From assembly GCA_945787585.1 (NCBI GenBank), contig CALZIG010000276.1, positions 1 to 7,543 on the forward strand: a stretch of 7,543 nucleotides of DNA, given 5' to 3'. A program made the position numbers and the translations under genes. Under the pieces are notes generated by a model. It ran no database searches. It was not told the DNA's origin and saw only the letters and a program-made list of their open reading frames with translations. Shown here piece after piece: positions 1 to 5,718 of this stretch. Position 1 is the first letter of the stretch. The number at the start of each line of letters is the position of its first letter. This stretch comes from an uncultured Gammaproteobacteria bacterium (GTDB taxonomy: Bacteria > Pseudomonadota > Gammaproteobacteria > SZUA-140).

Positions 1-1
1 A

Positions 2-178
2 CGTGAATTTAATCTACCGTGTCAGGTATCACTGGAAGAGTACATGGCCTGTGCGACCGGCGGCTGTGCCGGCTGCGTGGTCAAAGTACTGCTGGATGAC
101 GGCACCACGGCAATGAAACGTGTCTGCGTGGATGGCCCCGTATTCCCCGCCGAGGCCGTCTTTCCAAAAGCAAGCTAA
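2..178 (+). CDS. pyrK: Dihydroorotate dehydrogenase electron-transfer subunit (PyrK-like), C-terminal part
   Basis: This is the last 58 codons of a gene that begins before the window, ending in TAA at 176-178. PyrK subunits pass electrons from dihydroorotate dehydrogenase B to NAD through FAD and a [2Fe-2S] cluster, in pyrimidine synthesis in the cytoplasm. The visible part carries the cluster motif: MACATGGCAGC gives Cys17, Cys22 and Cys25 (numbered from the first visible codon), and RVCVDGPVF gives the fourth ligand, Cys42. The spacing C-x4-C-x2-C-x16-C and the closing C-x-DGPVF are typical of this family. Cys7 is an extra cysteine. The FAD and NAD domains lie outside the window, so a related ferredoxin-reductase-like subunit cannot be excluded. 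The next gene starts 56 nt later and appears functionally unrelated. Confidence 0.85.
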   Translation, partial: REFNLPCQVSLEEYMACATGGCAGCVVKVLLDDGTTAMKRVCVDGPVFPAEAVFPKAS

Positions 179-220
179 CTGTATTCTGTACGTGGTCACA
201 AGCCAGACAAAATAGACAAT

Positions 221-226
221 AAAGGA
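221..226 (+). promoter_or_regulatory. Ribosome binding site of the sigma factor gene
   Basis: AAAGGA lies 8 nt before the ATG at 235 and supports that start. A nearer ATG at 230 is in another frame and is too close to the site. Confidence 0.6.
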
Positions 227-234
227 TCGATGGC

Positions 235-834
235 ATGACGAGTACTGAAGGCCGAGCGGCCACGATATCAGACCCTACCACCTGGGTAGCACAGCACGGC
301 GATGCGCTGTTCCGCTACGCGCTGATGAAGATGCGCGACCCCTCACAGGCCGAGGACATGGTGCAGGAAACCTTTCTCGCAGCACTCAAGGCGCGCCATA
401 ATTTCTCTGGGCAATCATCGGAAAAGACCTGGCTGATCGGCATCCTCAAACATAAGATCATCGACCACTTCCGCAAACATAAACGGGAGCAGAGCAGCGA
501 CGATATCGAGACGCTCAGCGAACAACTCGATCAACAGTTCAGCCCACGTGGTCACTGGGAAATCACCCTGACGCACTGGCAGGACCCCGACCAGGCACAT
601 GAAAACGAGGCGTTCTGGAAGGTCTTTTCCGCCTGTATCGCGCATCTGCCGGACCGTCTCGCCGATCTCTTCATCCTGCGCGAGATCAAGGGATTGAGCA
701 GCGAAGAGATCTGTAAGCTGCTCGACATCTCGACGACCAACAATATGTGGGTAATGCTGTCACGCGCGCGCATGCGTCTGCGTAACTGCCTCGACTCGCG
801 CTGGTTTAATCACGACAACCGGGAGGTACGCTGA
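235..834 (+). CDS. ECF-type RNA polymerase sigma-70 factor (TIGR02943-like)
   Basis: This 199-residue alternative sigma factor would direct RNA polymerase to a small set of promoters. Sigma region 2 spans about residues 15-85: DMVQETFLAAL (41-51) is the conserved helix contacting core polymerase, and TWLIGILKHKIIDHFRK (65-81) is the region 2.3/2.4 segment that melts and reads the -10 element. Region 4, about 125-185, holds LPDRLADLFILREIKGLSSEEIC followed by a helix-turn-helix and SRARMRLR, which would read the -35. There is no region 1 or 3, as expected for the ECF group. The linker between regions 2 and 4 (about 86-124) is rather long and acidic. The stop overlaps the start of the zinc-finger gene by one base (TGATG), which suggests translational coupling with its likely regulator. 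The TIGR02943 assignment is from memory of the family and less certain than the ECF call. Confidence 0.94.
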   Translation: MTSTEGRAATISDPTTWVAQHGDALFRYALMKMRDPSQAEDMVQETFLAALKARHNFSGQSSEKTWLIGILKHKIIDHFRKHKREQSSDDIETLSEQLDQQFSPRGHWEITLTHWQDPDQAHENEAFWKVFSACIAHLPDRLADLFILREIKGLSSEEICKLLDISTTNNMWVMLSRARMRLRNCLDSRWFNHDNREVR

Positions 835-1112
835 TGCTGTCATGTAAAGAAGTCGGAGAGCTGGTCTCTCAGGGGATCGATCGCAAGCTCTCACTGCGCG
901 AAAAGATCGGCCTCAAAATGCACCTGTTCATCTGTAAAACGTGCAGTTGTTACGACAAACAACTGCAATTCATCGCCCGTTCCGCGCGCCGTTTAATGCA
1001 GTCCAATAAAACTGGCCAGGGAATTCCACCGCTCTCACAGATGGTCGGGGCACGCATCAACAGCACCATCAAACAGCAACTGGATGATGAACAGCAGAAG
1101 CGACCAGAATAA
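834..1112 (+). CDS. Small zinc-finger (zf-HC2-like) anti-sigma factor
   Basis: This 92-residue protein probably holds the sigma factor encoded just upstream inactive. It has the zinc-binding anti-sigma signature H-x3-C-x2-C, seen as HLFICKTC (His30, Cys34, Cys37), with Cys4 in the N-terminal MLSCKEV segment as the usual fourth ligand. Cys39 adds a further thiol next to the motif. No membrane segment is visible, so it should be a cytoplasmic anti-sigma of the soluble type, unlike the many that are membrane anchored. The C-terminal half is basic, ends in a Gln/Glu/Asp-rich tail and has no recognisable domain. GGGAGG at 821-826, inside the end of the sigma gene, serves as ribosome binding site. 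The family and gene order are well established. That zinc or thiol chemistry is the signal here is inference. Confidence 0.86.
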   Translation: MLSCKEVGELVSQGIDRKLSLREKIGLKMHLFICKTCSCYDKQLQFIARSARRLMQSNKTGQGIPPLSQMVGARINSTIKQQLDDEQQKRPE

Positions 1113-1161
1113 AGTGCTCATCATCCAAACCATAAACACACAGCGCCAGCGATAGAACAAT

Positions 1162-1166
1162 AAGGA
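1162..1166 (+). promoter_or_regulatory. Ribosome binding site of arsS
   Basis: AAGGA sits 6 nt before the ATG at 1173 and fixes that start. The 60-nt gap after the anti-sigma gene shows no terminator hairpin, so read-through from the sigma operon is plausible. Confidence 0.6.
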
Positions 1167-1172
1167 ATCACT

Positions 1173-2135
1173 ATGCACGCCACGCTTCCATTATTAGAGG
1201 TCACCGACTTTCCGCAGTTACGCCGCAGATCGCTGGAGACACTGCAGGTGAATCTCGGCTATCTCTGCAATCAGTCCTGCTTACACTGTCATGTGAATGC
1301 CGGGCCAACACGTACCGAAATTATGACACGCGAAACTGTCGATGAGATTCTCAGTTACCTCGCGCAAAGCAACGTCAAAACGCTCGACCTGACAGGCGGT
1401 GCGCCGGAGATGAACCCGCACTTTCGTGACATCGTCAGAGGTGCCCGCACACTCGGCATCAACGTCATCGATCGCTGCAATCTTACCATTCTCAGCGAAG
1501 AGGGCTATGATGGGCTGGCAGAATTTCTTGCCGAACAGCAAGTCGAAGTCGTCGCATCGCTGCCCTGTTATCTTGAAGACAACGTCAACGCACAACGTGG
1601 CAAAGGGGTTTTTCATGACAGCATCGAAGGGCTCAAAATGCTCAACGCACTCGGTTACGGCAAGGCCGATAGCGGCTTAACCATGAATCTGGTCTACAAT
1701 CCGCAGGGGGCTGTACTACCGCCACCACAGGAACCGCTTGAAGCGGCGTATAAAACCCATCTCAAAGAACATTACGACATTGAGTTCAATCAGCTGTTCA
1801 CCATCACCAATATGCCGATCAAACGCTTTGGCAGCACGCTGGTCTCCAAGGGGCAGTTCAAGGCGTACATGACCCTGCTACGTGACTCATACAATAGCGA
1901 CACCCTCGGCGCAGTGATGTGCCGTTCAACCATCAGTGTTGACTGGCAGGGGTATCTCTACGACTGTGATTTTAACCAGATGCTCGCATTACCTGCGCCG
2001 CTCGATCAAAAACCACGTGCGCATATCAGGGAGCTCAATGCGATCGACGTCGTCGGACAACCCATCACCGTCAAAGATCACTGCTACGGCTGTACTGCGG
2101 GACAAGGAAGCAGCTGTGGTGGCGCGCTTGACTGA
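1173..2135 (+). CDS. arsS: Arsenosugar biosynthesis radical SAM protein ArsS
   Basis: ArsS is a radical SAM enzyme that couples dimethylarsenic to the 5'-deoxyadenosyl group of SAM, giving 5'-deoxy-5'-dimethylarsinoyl-adenosine, the precursor of oxo-arsenosugars. The 320-residue protein has the C-x3-C-x2-C motif binding the [4Fe-4S] cluster as CNQSCLHC (Cys32, Cys36, Cys39), followed by DLTGGAPEMN (72-81), the glycine-rich SAM-binding strand. Cys102 in DRCNLT and Cys132 in SLPCYLEDN are characteristic of the family. The C-terminal part carries Cys250, Cys265 (YDCDFNQM) and a final CYGCTAGQGSSCGGAL segment (Cys304, Cys307, Cys315), which probably binds an auxiliary cluster. Some members of this family are selenoproteins; here every position of the motif is an ordinary cysteine and the protein ends normally at TGA. 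It lies between a sigma/anti-sigma pair and a TIGR04282-type glycosyltransferase. No ArsM is present in the window. Confidence 0.94.
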   Translation: MHATLPLLEVTDFPQLRRRSLETLQVNLGYLCNQSCLHCHVNAGPTRTEIMTRETVDEILSYLAQSNVKTLDLTGGAPEMNPHFRDIVRGARTLGINVIDRCNLTILSEEGYDGLAEFLAEQQVEVVASLPCYLEDNVNAQRGKGVFHDSIEGLKMLNALGYGKADSGLTMNLVYNPQGAVLPPPQEPLEAAYKTHLKEHYDIEFNQLFTITNMPIKRFGSTLVSKGQFKAYMTLLRDSYNSDTLGAVMCRSTISVDWQGYLYDCDFNQMLALPAPLDQKPRAHIRELNAIDVVGQPITVKDHCYGCTAGQGSSCGGALD

Positions 2136-2184
2136 GCGTCATTCTGGCGCAGGCCGGCATTCAGAAACCATCTAACAGCACTGG

Positions 2185-2204
2185 ACTCCGGCCTTCGCCA
2201 GAGT
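2185..2204 (+). repeat. Inverted repeat (possible RNA hairpin) in the arsS-downstream gap
   Basis: Two 8-base arms, 2185-2192 and 2197-2204, pair at seven of eight positions (one C-A mismatch) around a CTTC loop. No T-run follows, so it is not a standard intrinsic terminator. It ends 14 nt before the next ATG, where no clear Shine-Dalgarno is seen, so it could affect mRNA processing or translation of the glycosyltransferase gene. Confidence 0.4.
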
Positions 2205-2218
2205 AACGCATAAAACCT

Positions 2219-2857
2219 ATGAAGAACGTCATCATGAAATTTCCTGACGCACGTCTGATCGTCTTTGCCAAAGCGCCCGTGGCAGGCAAGGCCAAAACAC
2301 GCCTGATCCCGGCGCTGGGTGAAGCTGGTGCCGCTGCGCTGCATGCGCGCCTCGTAACCCACACGTTAACCACTGTCACGCAGGCCGCACTCTGTCCAGT
2401 TCAGTTGTGGTGCGCGCCAGATACAAGCCACTCTTTTTTCGAGGAGTGCCAAAAAAACTTCCCACTCACGATGCACTCACAACACGGCAATGACCTCGGC
2501 GAACGGATGGCGCATGCGATGCATCATAACCTTCAACACGACCATCATACGCTCATCATCGGCACCGACTGCCCTGCGCTCTGTCGCGCTGATTTTGAAC
2601 AGGCATTTACGTTACTGAAAGAAGACAACGATATTGTGATGGCCCCTGCCAATGATGGCGGTTATGTGCTGATGGCGTTAAAACAGTTTTCTCCGCAATT
2701 ATTCAGCGATATTGAATGGGGTACCGAAACAGTGTTTTCCACTACACAACAACGCATCACAGCACTGCAATGGCAACTGGAAACGCTGAAGACATTCCGG
2801 GATATCGACCGTCCTGAAGACTTAAACGACGACAATTTGCGCCATCTTAATCACTGA
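2219..2857 (+). CDS. TIGR04282/DUF2064 arsenosugar-associated glycosyltransferase
   Basis: This 212-residue protein has a nucleotide-sugar-binding GT-A-like fold of the DUF2064 family. Near the N-terminus, LIVFAKAPVAGKAKTRL (13-29) is the family's nucleotide-binding loop. IIGTDCPAL (113-121) and APANDGGYVLM (142-152) are the metal and donor-binding segments, and WGTETVF (167-173) and FRDIDRPEDL (193-202) are typical of the C-terminal part. It should be cytoplasmic, as no signal or membrane segment is visible. The family is annotated as arsenosugar biosynthesis because it recurs next to arsS and a TIGR04283 enzyme; I know of no demonstrated reaction, so the donor and acceptor are unknown. An in-frame ATG at 2234 is an alternative start: neither site has a strong ribosome binding site, and the conserved region begins after both. 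The gene lies 83 nt after arsS. Confidence 0.92.
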   Translation: MKNVIMKFPDARLIVFAKAPVAGKAKTRLIPALGEAGAAALHARLVTHTLTTVTQAALCPVQLWCAPDTSHSFFEECQKNFPLTMHSQHGNDLGERMAHAMHHNLQHDHHTLIIGTDCPALCRADFEQAFTLLKEDNDIVMAPANDGGYVLMALKQFSPQLFSDIEWGTETVFSTTQQRITALQWQLETLKTFRDIDRPEDLNDDNLRHLNH

Positions 2858-2958
2858 AAAAATAGCATGAAAAAACCTTTCAGTCTGCTTAAGCTACAGA
2901 TCTCAATCAAACTCTGGCATCATCAAACATTCAACCCAACCGCAACCTGTAACATTTT

Positions 2959-3945
2959 ATGAAAATAATCGAAGTCATTACGCACCGTGAGCACACCAAC
3001 ACCGTTGAAAGCATCGGCGAAAAATATGGTGCTGTCGATCAATGGCATGTCGGCCCGCTAAACGATAAACATCGTGCCGTTATCAGGCTACTGGTTGACG
3101 ACAACCATCGTCAGGCGGTGATGGATGCCCTGCTAAATACCATTGGAAAACATGAGTCAACCAGAATCATGGTGGTGCCGGTGGATGTCACCCTACCCAT
3201 CGTGGCACAAGAAACGAATGACAATGAAAAAACCAAGAGTGGCGGTGCAACCCGCGAAGAGCTGTATCACACCATCTCCAAAGGGGCGGAGTTAAACAGT
3301 AATTATTTACTGCTCGTTTTTTTATCAACCATCGTCGCCGCCATCGGCCTGCTCGAAAACAACCTGGCGGTCGTCGTCGGGGCGATGGTGATTGCGCCAC
3401 TGCTCGGACCGAATATCGCACTTGCTCTCGCCGCCGCGCTGGGCGATACCCCACTGATGTGGACATCCCTGAAGACAAACCTGGCAGGACTCGGGCTGGC
3501 ACTCGCCCTCTCATTAATCATTGGACTGCTATTGCCGGTCGACATGAAAAGTCAGGAGCTGGTTTCACGTACCGTGGTTGGGATTGACTCCGTGGTACTC
3601 GCACTTGCCTCGGGTGCCGCCGCGGTGCTGTCAATGACAACCGGGTTATCAAGCGTTTTAGTCGGCGTGATGGTCGCGGTGGCGCTATTGCCGCCCACCG
3701 CCACTGTGGGGCTGATGCTCGGCTCAGGCCAATTTACATTAGCGGGCGGTGCGGCATTACTGCTGGCGGTAAATATCGTGTGCGTGAATCTAGCGGCGAA
3801 GACCGTGTTTCTGACCCGTGGGATCAAACCGCGTACCTGGCTTGAAAAGCGCAAAGCAAAACAGTCGATGACCACTTACATCGTCTTCTGGATTGTGTCA
3901 CTGCTGGTGTTGCTGATCGCCATCTACCTGCGCGCTCAATTATAA
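2959..3945 (+). CDS. DUF389 / TIGR00341-family polytopic inner-membrane protein
   Basis: The 328-residue protein has two parts. Residues 1-80 form a soluble alpha/beta domain (MKIIEVITHREHTNTVESIG and after), followed by a hydrophilic linker to about 114. Residues 115-325 are very hydrophobic, with about seven likely membrane segments near 115-133, 136-160, 175-193, 207-227, 231-253, 260-285 and 305-325. Conserved DUF389 features are visible: ENNLAVVVGAMVIAPLLGPN (133-152), SGAAAVLSMTTGLSSVLVGV (218-237) and ALLPPTATVGL (242-252), with prolines and glycines inside membrane helices as in transport or channel proteins. The function of the family is not established. It is embedded between two arsenosugar-associated glycosyltransferase genes on the same strand, so a role in moving or sensing an arsenosugar intermediate is possible but is inference only. 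No good Shine-Dalgarno precedes the ATG; the start is chosen because the protein then matches the family's usual N-terminus. Confidence 0.93.
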   Translation: MKIIEVITHREHTNTVESIGEKYGAVDQWHVGPLNDKHRAVIRLLVDDNHRQAVMDALLNTIGKHESTRIMVVPVDVTLPIVAQETNDNEKTKSGGATREELYHTISKGAELNSNYLLLVFLSTIVAAIGLLENNLAVVVGAMVIAPLLGPNIALALAAALGDTPLMWTSLKTNLAGLGLALALSLIIGLLLPVDMKSQELVSRTVVGIDSVVLALASGAAAVLSMTTGLSSVLVGVMVAVALLPPTATVGLMLGSGQFTLAGGAALLLAVNIVCVNLAAKTVFLTRGIKPRTWLEKRKAKQSMTTYIVFWIVSLLVLLIAIYLRAQL

Positions 3946-3964
3946 AAACAGACAAGCACCTGTC

Positions 3965-3968
3965 AGGA
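3965..3968 (+). promoter_or_regulatory. Ribosome binding site deciding a GTG start
   Basis: AGGA lies 10 nt before the GTG at 3979. The nearby ATG at 3972 is out of frame, and the glycosyltransferase domain begins within ten codons of the GTG, so GTG is the likely start. Confidence 0.5.
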
Positions 3969-3978
3969 TCAATGTTCT

Positions 3979-5055
3979 GTGATAACAACATCTGAATACG
4001 AACTCTCGGTCATCATCCCGGCGCTCAACGAGGCCGCCAGCCTGCCAGCACTGATTCATGCGCTGGCTCAGCAGCAGTCGATACGATTTGAGGTTATCAT
4101 CGCAGACGGTGGCAGCCACGATGGCACCGTAGACTGCTGCCGTGCGACGGCTGAATCCACACAGATTTCATTTCAGAGTATCAGCGCACCAACCGGTCGC
4201 GCAAGACAGATGAATGCTGGCAGTCACCATGCACGTGCTAACGACCTGCTATTTCTGCATGCTGACACCACCATTGACGATCCAATGTTACTCGCCAATG
4301 CAAGCGACTTTATGCAACGGGCACGGACTGAATCTGGCGCTGACAAAGTCGCGGGCCACTTTGCGTTACGTTTTATTCGCAGCACCAATGAGAATAACGG
4401 CGGTTATTATTTCTACGAGGCAAAGACAACACTTAACCGCCGCGACTGCATCAACGGCGATCAGGGATTCTGGCTATCGAAGAATTATCTGCAACAGCTG
4501 GGCGGTTTCGATGACTCACTCGACTATATGGAAGATGCGCGCCTGGCGAACAAGATCTGTGATCACGGTCGCTGGATCACGCTACCGGGGAAAGTCGGCA
4601 CTTCGGCACGACGCTTCGAAGCCGAAGGACTGCAACAACGCCAAACCTTAAATGCACTGCTGTGCAATTTTGAACGCATCGGGCTACACAGCTTTTTCGA
4701 CGCCGCAAAAGCAGCCTACCGACAACAGGGCCAAGCCGATACGCTCAACCTCGGTCCATTCCTTCGTATCATTCATCGCCTAAGCTTTGCCGAAGGACTG
4801 CGTAAAGCACTACGTTACTGGCTGGATACGGGCAGTTATGTAGCCGAAAATGCGTGGCAGCTCGCATTCCAGCGAGACTGCCAACGCAACCAACGTGCAG
4901 GCTGCGCCCCCGGCGCGGGACAACATAATGCGCTTAAATTTTACGACCTGTCCATCGGACCGCTCATCAACTCACTACCAGCAAGGGTGACAACGGCGCT
5001 GCTGACCCTGCTGTGGTTCTATGGGCTGCTGATCATCACACGCTTCAGGTCATAG
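3979..5055 (+). CDS. TIGR04283-type family 2 glycosyltransferase with long C-terminal extension
   Basis: The N-terminal region, about residues 8-225, is a GT-A family 2 glycosyltransferase. VIIPALNEAASL (11-22) is the opening strand and nucleotide loop, ADGGSHDGT (42-50) the second motif, GRARQMNAG (73-81) a hallmark of the TIGR04283 group, LFLHADT (91-97) the metal-binding DxD-like segment, GDQGFW (160-165) the acceptor region, and MEDARLANKI (184-193) the likely catalytic acidic residue. TIGR04283 proteins accompany arsS in many bacteria and are proposed to glycosylate the arsenic-containing nucleoside product; the exact step is unproven. As I recall, family members are usually about 220-240 residues, whereas this one has 358. 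The extra C-terminal part has no domain I recognise and ends in one hydrophobic stretch (about 337-353) followed by a basic tail, suggesting membrane attachment. It starts with GTG, 33 nt after the DUF389 gene. Confidence 0.9.
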   Translation: MITTSEYELSVIIPALNEAASLPALIHALAQQQSIRFEVIIADGGSHDGTVDCCRATAESTQISFQSISAPTGRARQMNAGSHHARANDLLFLHADTTIDDPMLLANASDFMQRARTESGADKVAGHFALRFIRSTNENNGGYYFYEAKTTLNRRDCINGDQGFWLSKNYLQQLGGFDDSLDYMEDARLANKICDHGRWITLPGKVGTSARRFEAEGLQQRQTLNALLCNFERIGLHSFFDAAKAAYRQQGQADTLNLGPFLRIIHRLSFAEGLRKALRYWLDTGSYVAENAWQLAFQRDCQRNQRAGCAPGAGQHNALKFYDLSIGPLINSLPARVTTALLTLLWFYGLLIITRFRS

Positions 5056-5090
5056 TGCAGAATCAAACAGCTTGCGGCGTAAGAAATCAT

Positions 5091-5369
5091 TCACCCACCC
5101 AGCAACTTATCAATTTCTTTTTCTGACTCGGCCCAGTCCCGCAACTCATCACCGGGTATAAACCCTCTTTTCTCTGCCTTATGATAAGCGGTGACTGCAA
5201 TCATTTTCCAACGTTCCTCTGAAGTAATATCCAGACTAGAGGATTTTTCAGAATTTTTTTTAGCCTTTTTAGCAACTGCTTTCTTTTTGGTAGTGGCTAC
5301 CTTTTTCTTAGCCACTTTTTTCTTAACAGTTTTTTTGGCGGCACTTTTTTTCTTAATGGTAGGACTCAT
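5091..5369 (-). CDS. Lysine-rich histone-H1-like N-terminus with DUF2934 domain
   Basis: This 92-residue protein reads from 5369 down to 5091. Residues 1-38 are a low-complexity tail of repeated Lys/Ala/Val/Thr units (KKxVAKK-like), with 18 lysines in 38 residues, much like bacterial histone-H1-type DNA-binding tails. A Ser-rich linker (39-46) leads to a compact domain at about 52-88, with ERWKMIAVTAYHKAEKRGF and then GDELRDWAESEKEID, the pattern of DUF2934. The function of that domain is unknown to me; the tail suggests nucleic-acid binding or nucleoid association, which is inference. A strong ribosome binding site, AAGGAGA (complement of 5374-5380), stands just before the ATG. The gene is convergent with the arsenosugar operon, with 35 nt between the two stop codons and no evident terminator hairpin in the gap. 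Confidence 0.86.
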   Translation of the reverse strand: MSPTIKKKSAAKKTVKKKVAKKKVATTKKKAVAKKAKKNSEKSSSLDITSEERWKMIAVTAYHKAEKRGFIPGDELRDWAESEKEIDKLLGG

Positions 5370-5373
5370 AATA

Positions 5374-5380
5374 TCTCCTT
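5374..5380 (-). promoter_or_regulatory. Strong ribosome binding site of the lysine-rich gene
   Basis: On the minus strand this reads AAGGAGA, a near-perfect Shine-Dalgarno, 4 nt before the ATG (complement of 5367-5369). It is among the strongest in the window, in keeping with an abundant small DNA-binding protein. Confidence 0.7.
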
Positions 5381-5563
5381 ATTAGTTGATTGAAAATCAC
5401 GCTAATGACGTTAGTCATAACCACTCAGAGTAATCATGCCAGTTACAACTACTCACTTCAGCGCAATAGATTCGAGTGCTATATTGCATGCGCAACACTC
5501 ATCTTTTTACTGCAAGAATATAACATTGTATTAATCGGTTAACCCGCTGCCTTTTTCAGGTAT

Positions 5564-5588
5564 TTTAGATCAAAACAACCCATCTAAA
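5564..5588. repeat. Inverted repeat TTTAGAT ... ATCTAAA
   Basis: Perfect 7-base arms at 5564-5570 and 5582-5588 flank an 11-base spacer. There is no T-run on either side, so it is not a standard terminator. Its place in a divergent intergenic region fits a regulator-binding dyad, but a chance repeat in AT-rich DNA is also possible. Confidence 0.35.
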
Positions 5589-5594
5589 TTGCAG

Positions 5595-5604
5595 CCCCCC
5601 CCCC
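5595..5604. repeat. Homopolymer tract of ten C
   Basis: Ten consecutive C bases stand about 115 nt upstream of the PhnD-like gene. Such tracts are prone to slippage in cells and to length errors in sequencing. It is outside any gene I can support. Confidence 0.9.
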
Positions 5605-5718
5605 ACTGATGCCACTATCCGTCAATTTTAAGATCTCATGTGCCTGGACTGCCAATGGATACGCTTGATTTTAAGCAAGCATAGTGTTTAGCTGTCATCA
5701 GTAGAGAGGTCTTATTTG

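Larger units (their letters stand above)
5381..5703. other. Non-coding stretch between divergent units
   Basis: This stretch separates the divergent lysine-rich gene and the PhnD-like gene, so it must hold both promoters, but I see no pair of -35/-10 boxes good enough to call. It is AT-richer than its surroundings. It contains a GGTTAACC palindrome at 5537-5544, a 7-bp inverted repeat at 5564-5588 and a run of ten C at 5595-5604. No convincing ORF, tRNA or other RNA gene is visible. Confidence 0.6.

Noticed and set aside
1281..1616. Minus-strand ORF of 111 codons inside arsS
   Set aside because: It lies entirely within a well-conserved radical SAM gene and its translation shows no recognisable motif; it is a shadow frame.
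2133..2213. Possible selenocysteine read-through of the arsS TGA, since the frame stays open for 25 more codons to TAA at 2211-2213 and inverted repeats follow
   Set aside because: The conserved C-terminal motif is complete with ordinary cysteines before the TGA, GGAL followed by a stop looks like a natural family end, and the read-through residues resemble no known part of ArsS. I see no clear bacterial SECIS loop at the right distance.
2854..2883. CTGAAA ... TTTCAG as a terminator after the TIGR04282-type gene
   Set aside because: The arms are only 6 bp with an 18-nt loop, start inside the stop codon, and lack a following T-run.
5191..5385. Plus-strand ORF rich in Phe, Leu and Val that looks like a small membrane protein
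   Set aside because: It is the antisense of the lysine codons of the minus-strand lysine-rich gene, has no ribosome binding site, and the minus-strand reading has a strong one plus a recognisable DUF2934 domain.
5665..5692. TTGATT plus TTTAGC as a promoter for the PhnD-like gene
   Set aside because: The spacing (16 nt) is acceptable but the -10 matches only three of six consensus bases, too weak to call.
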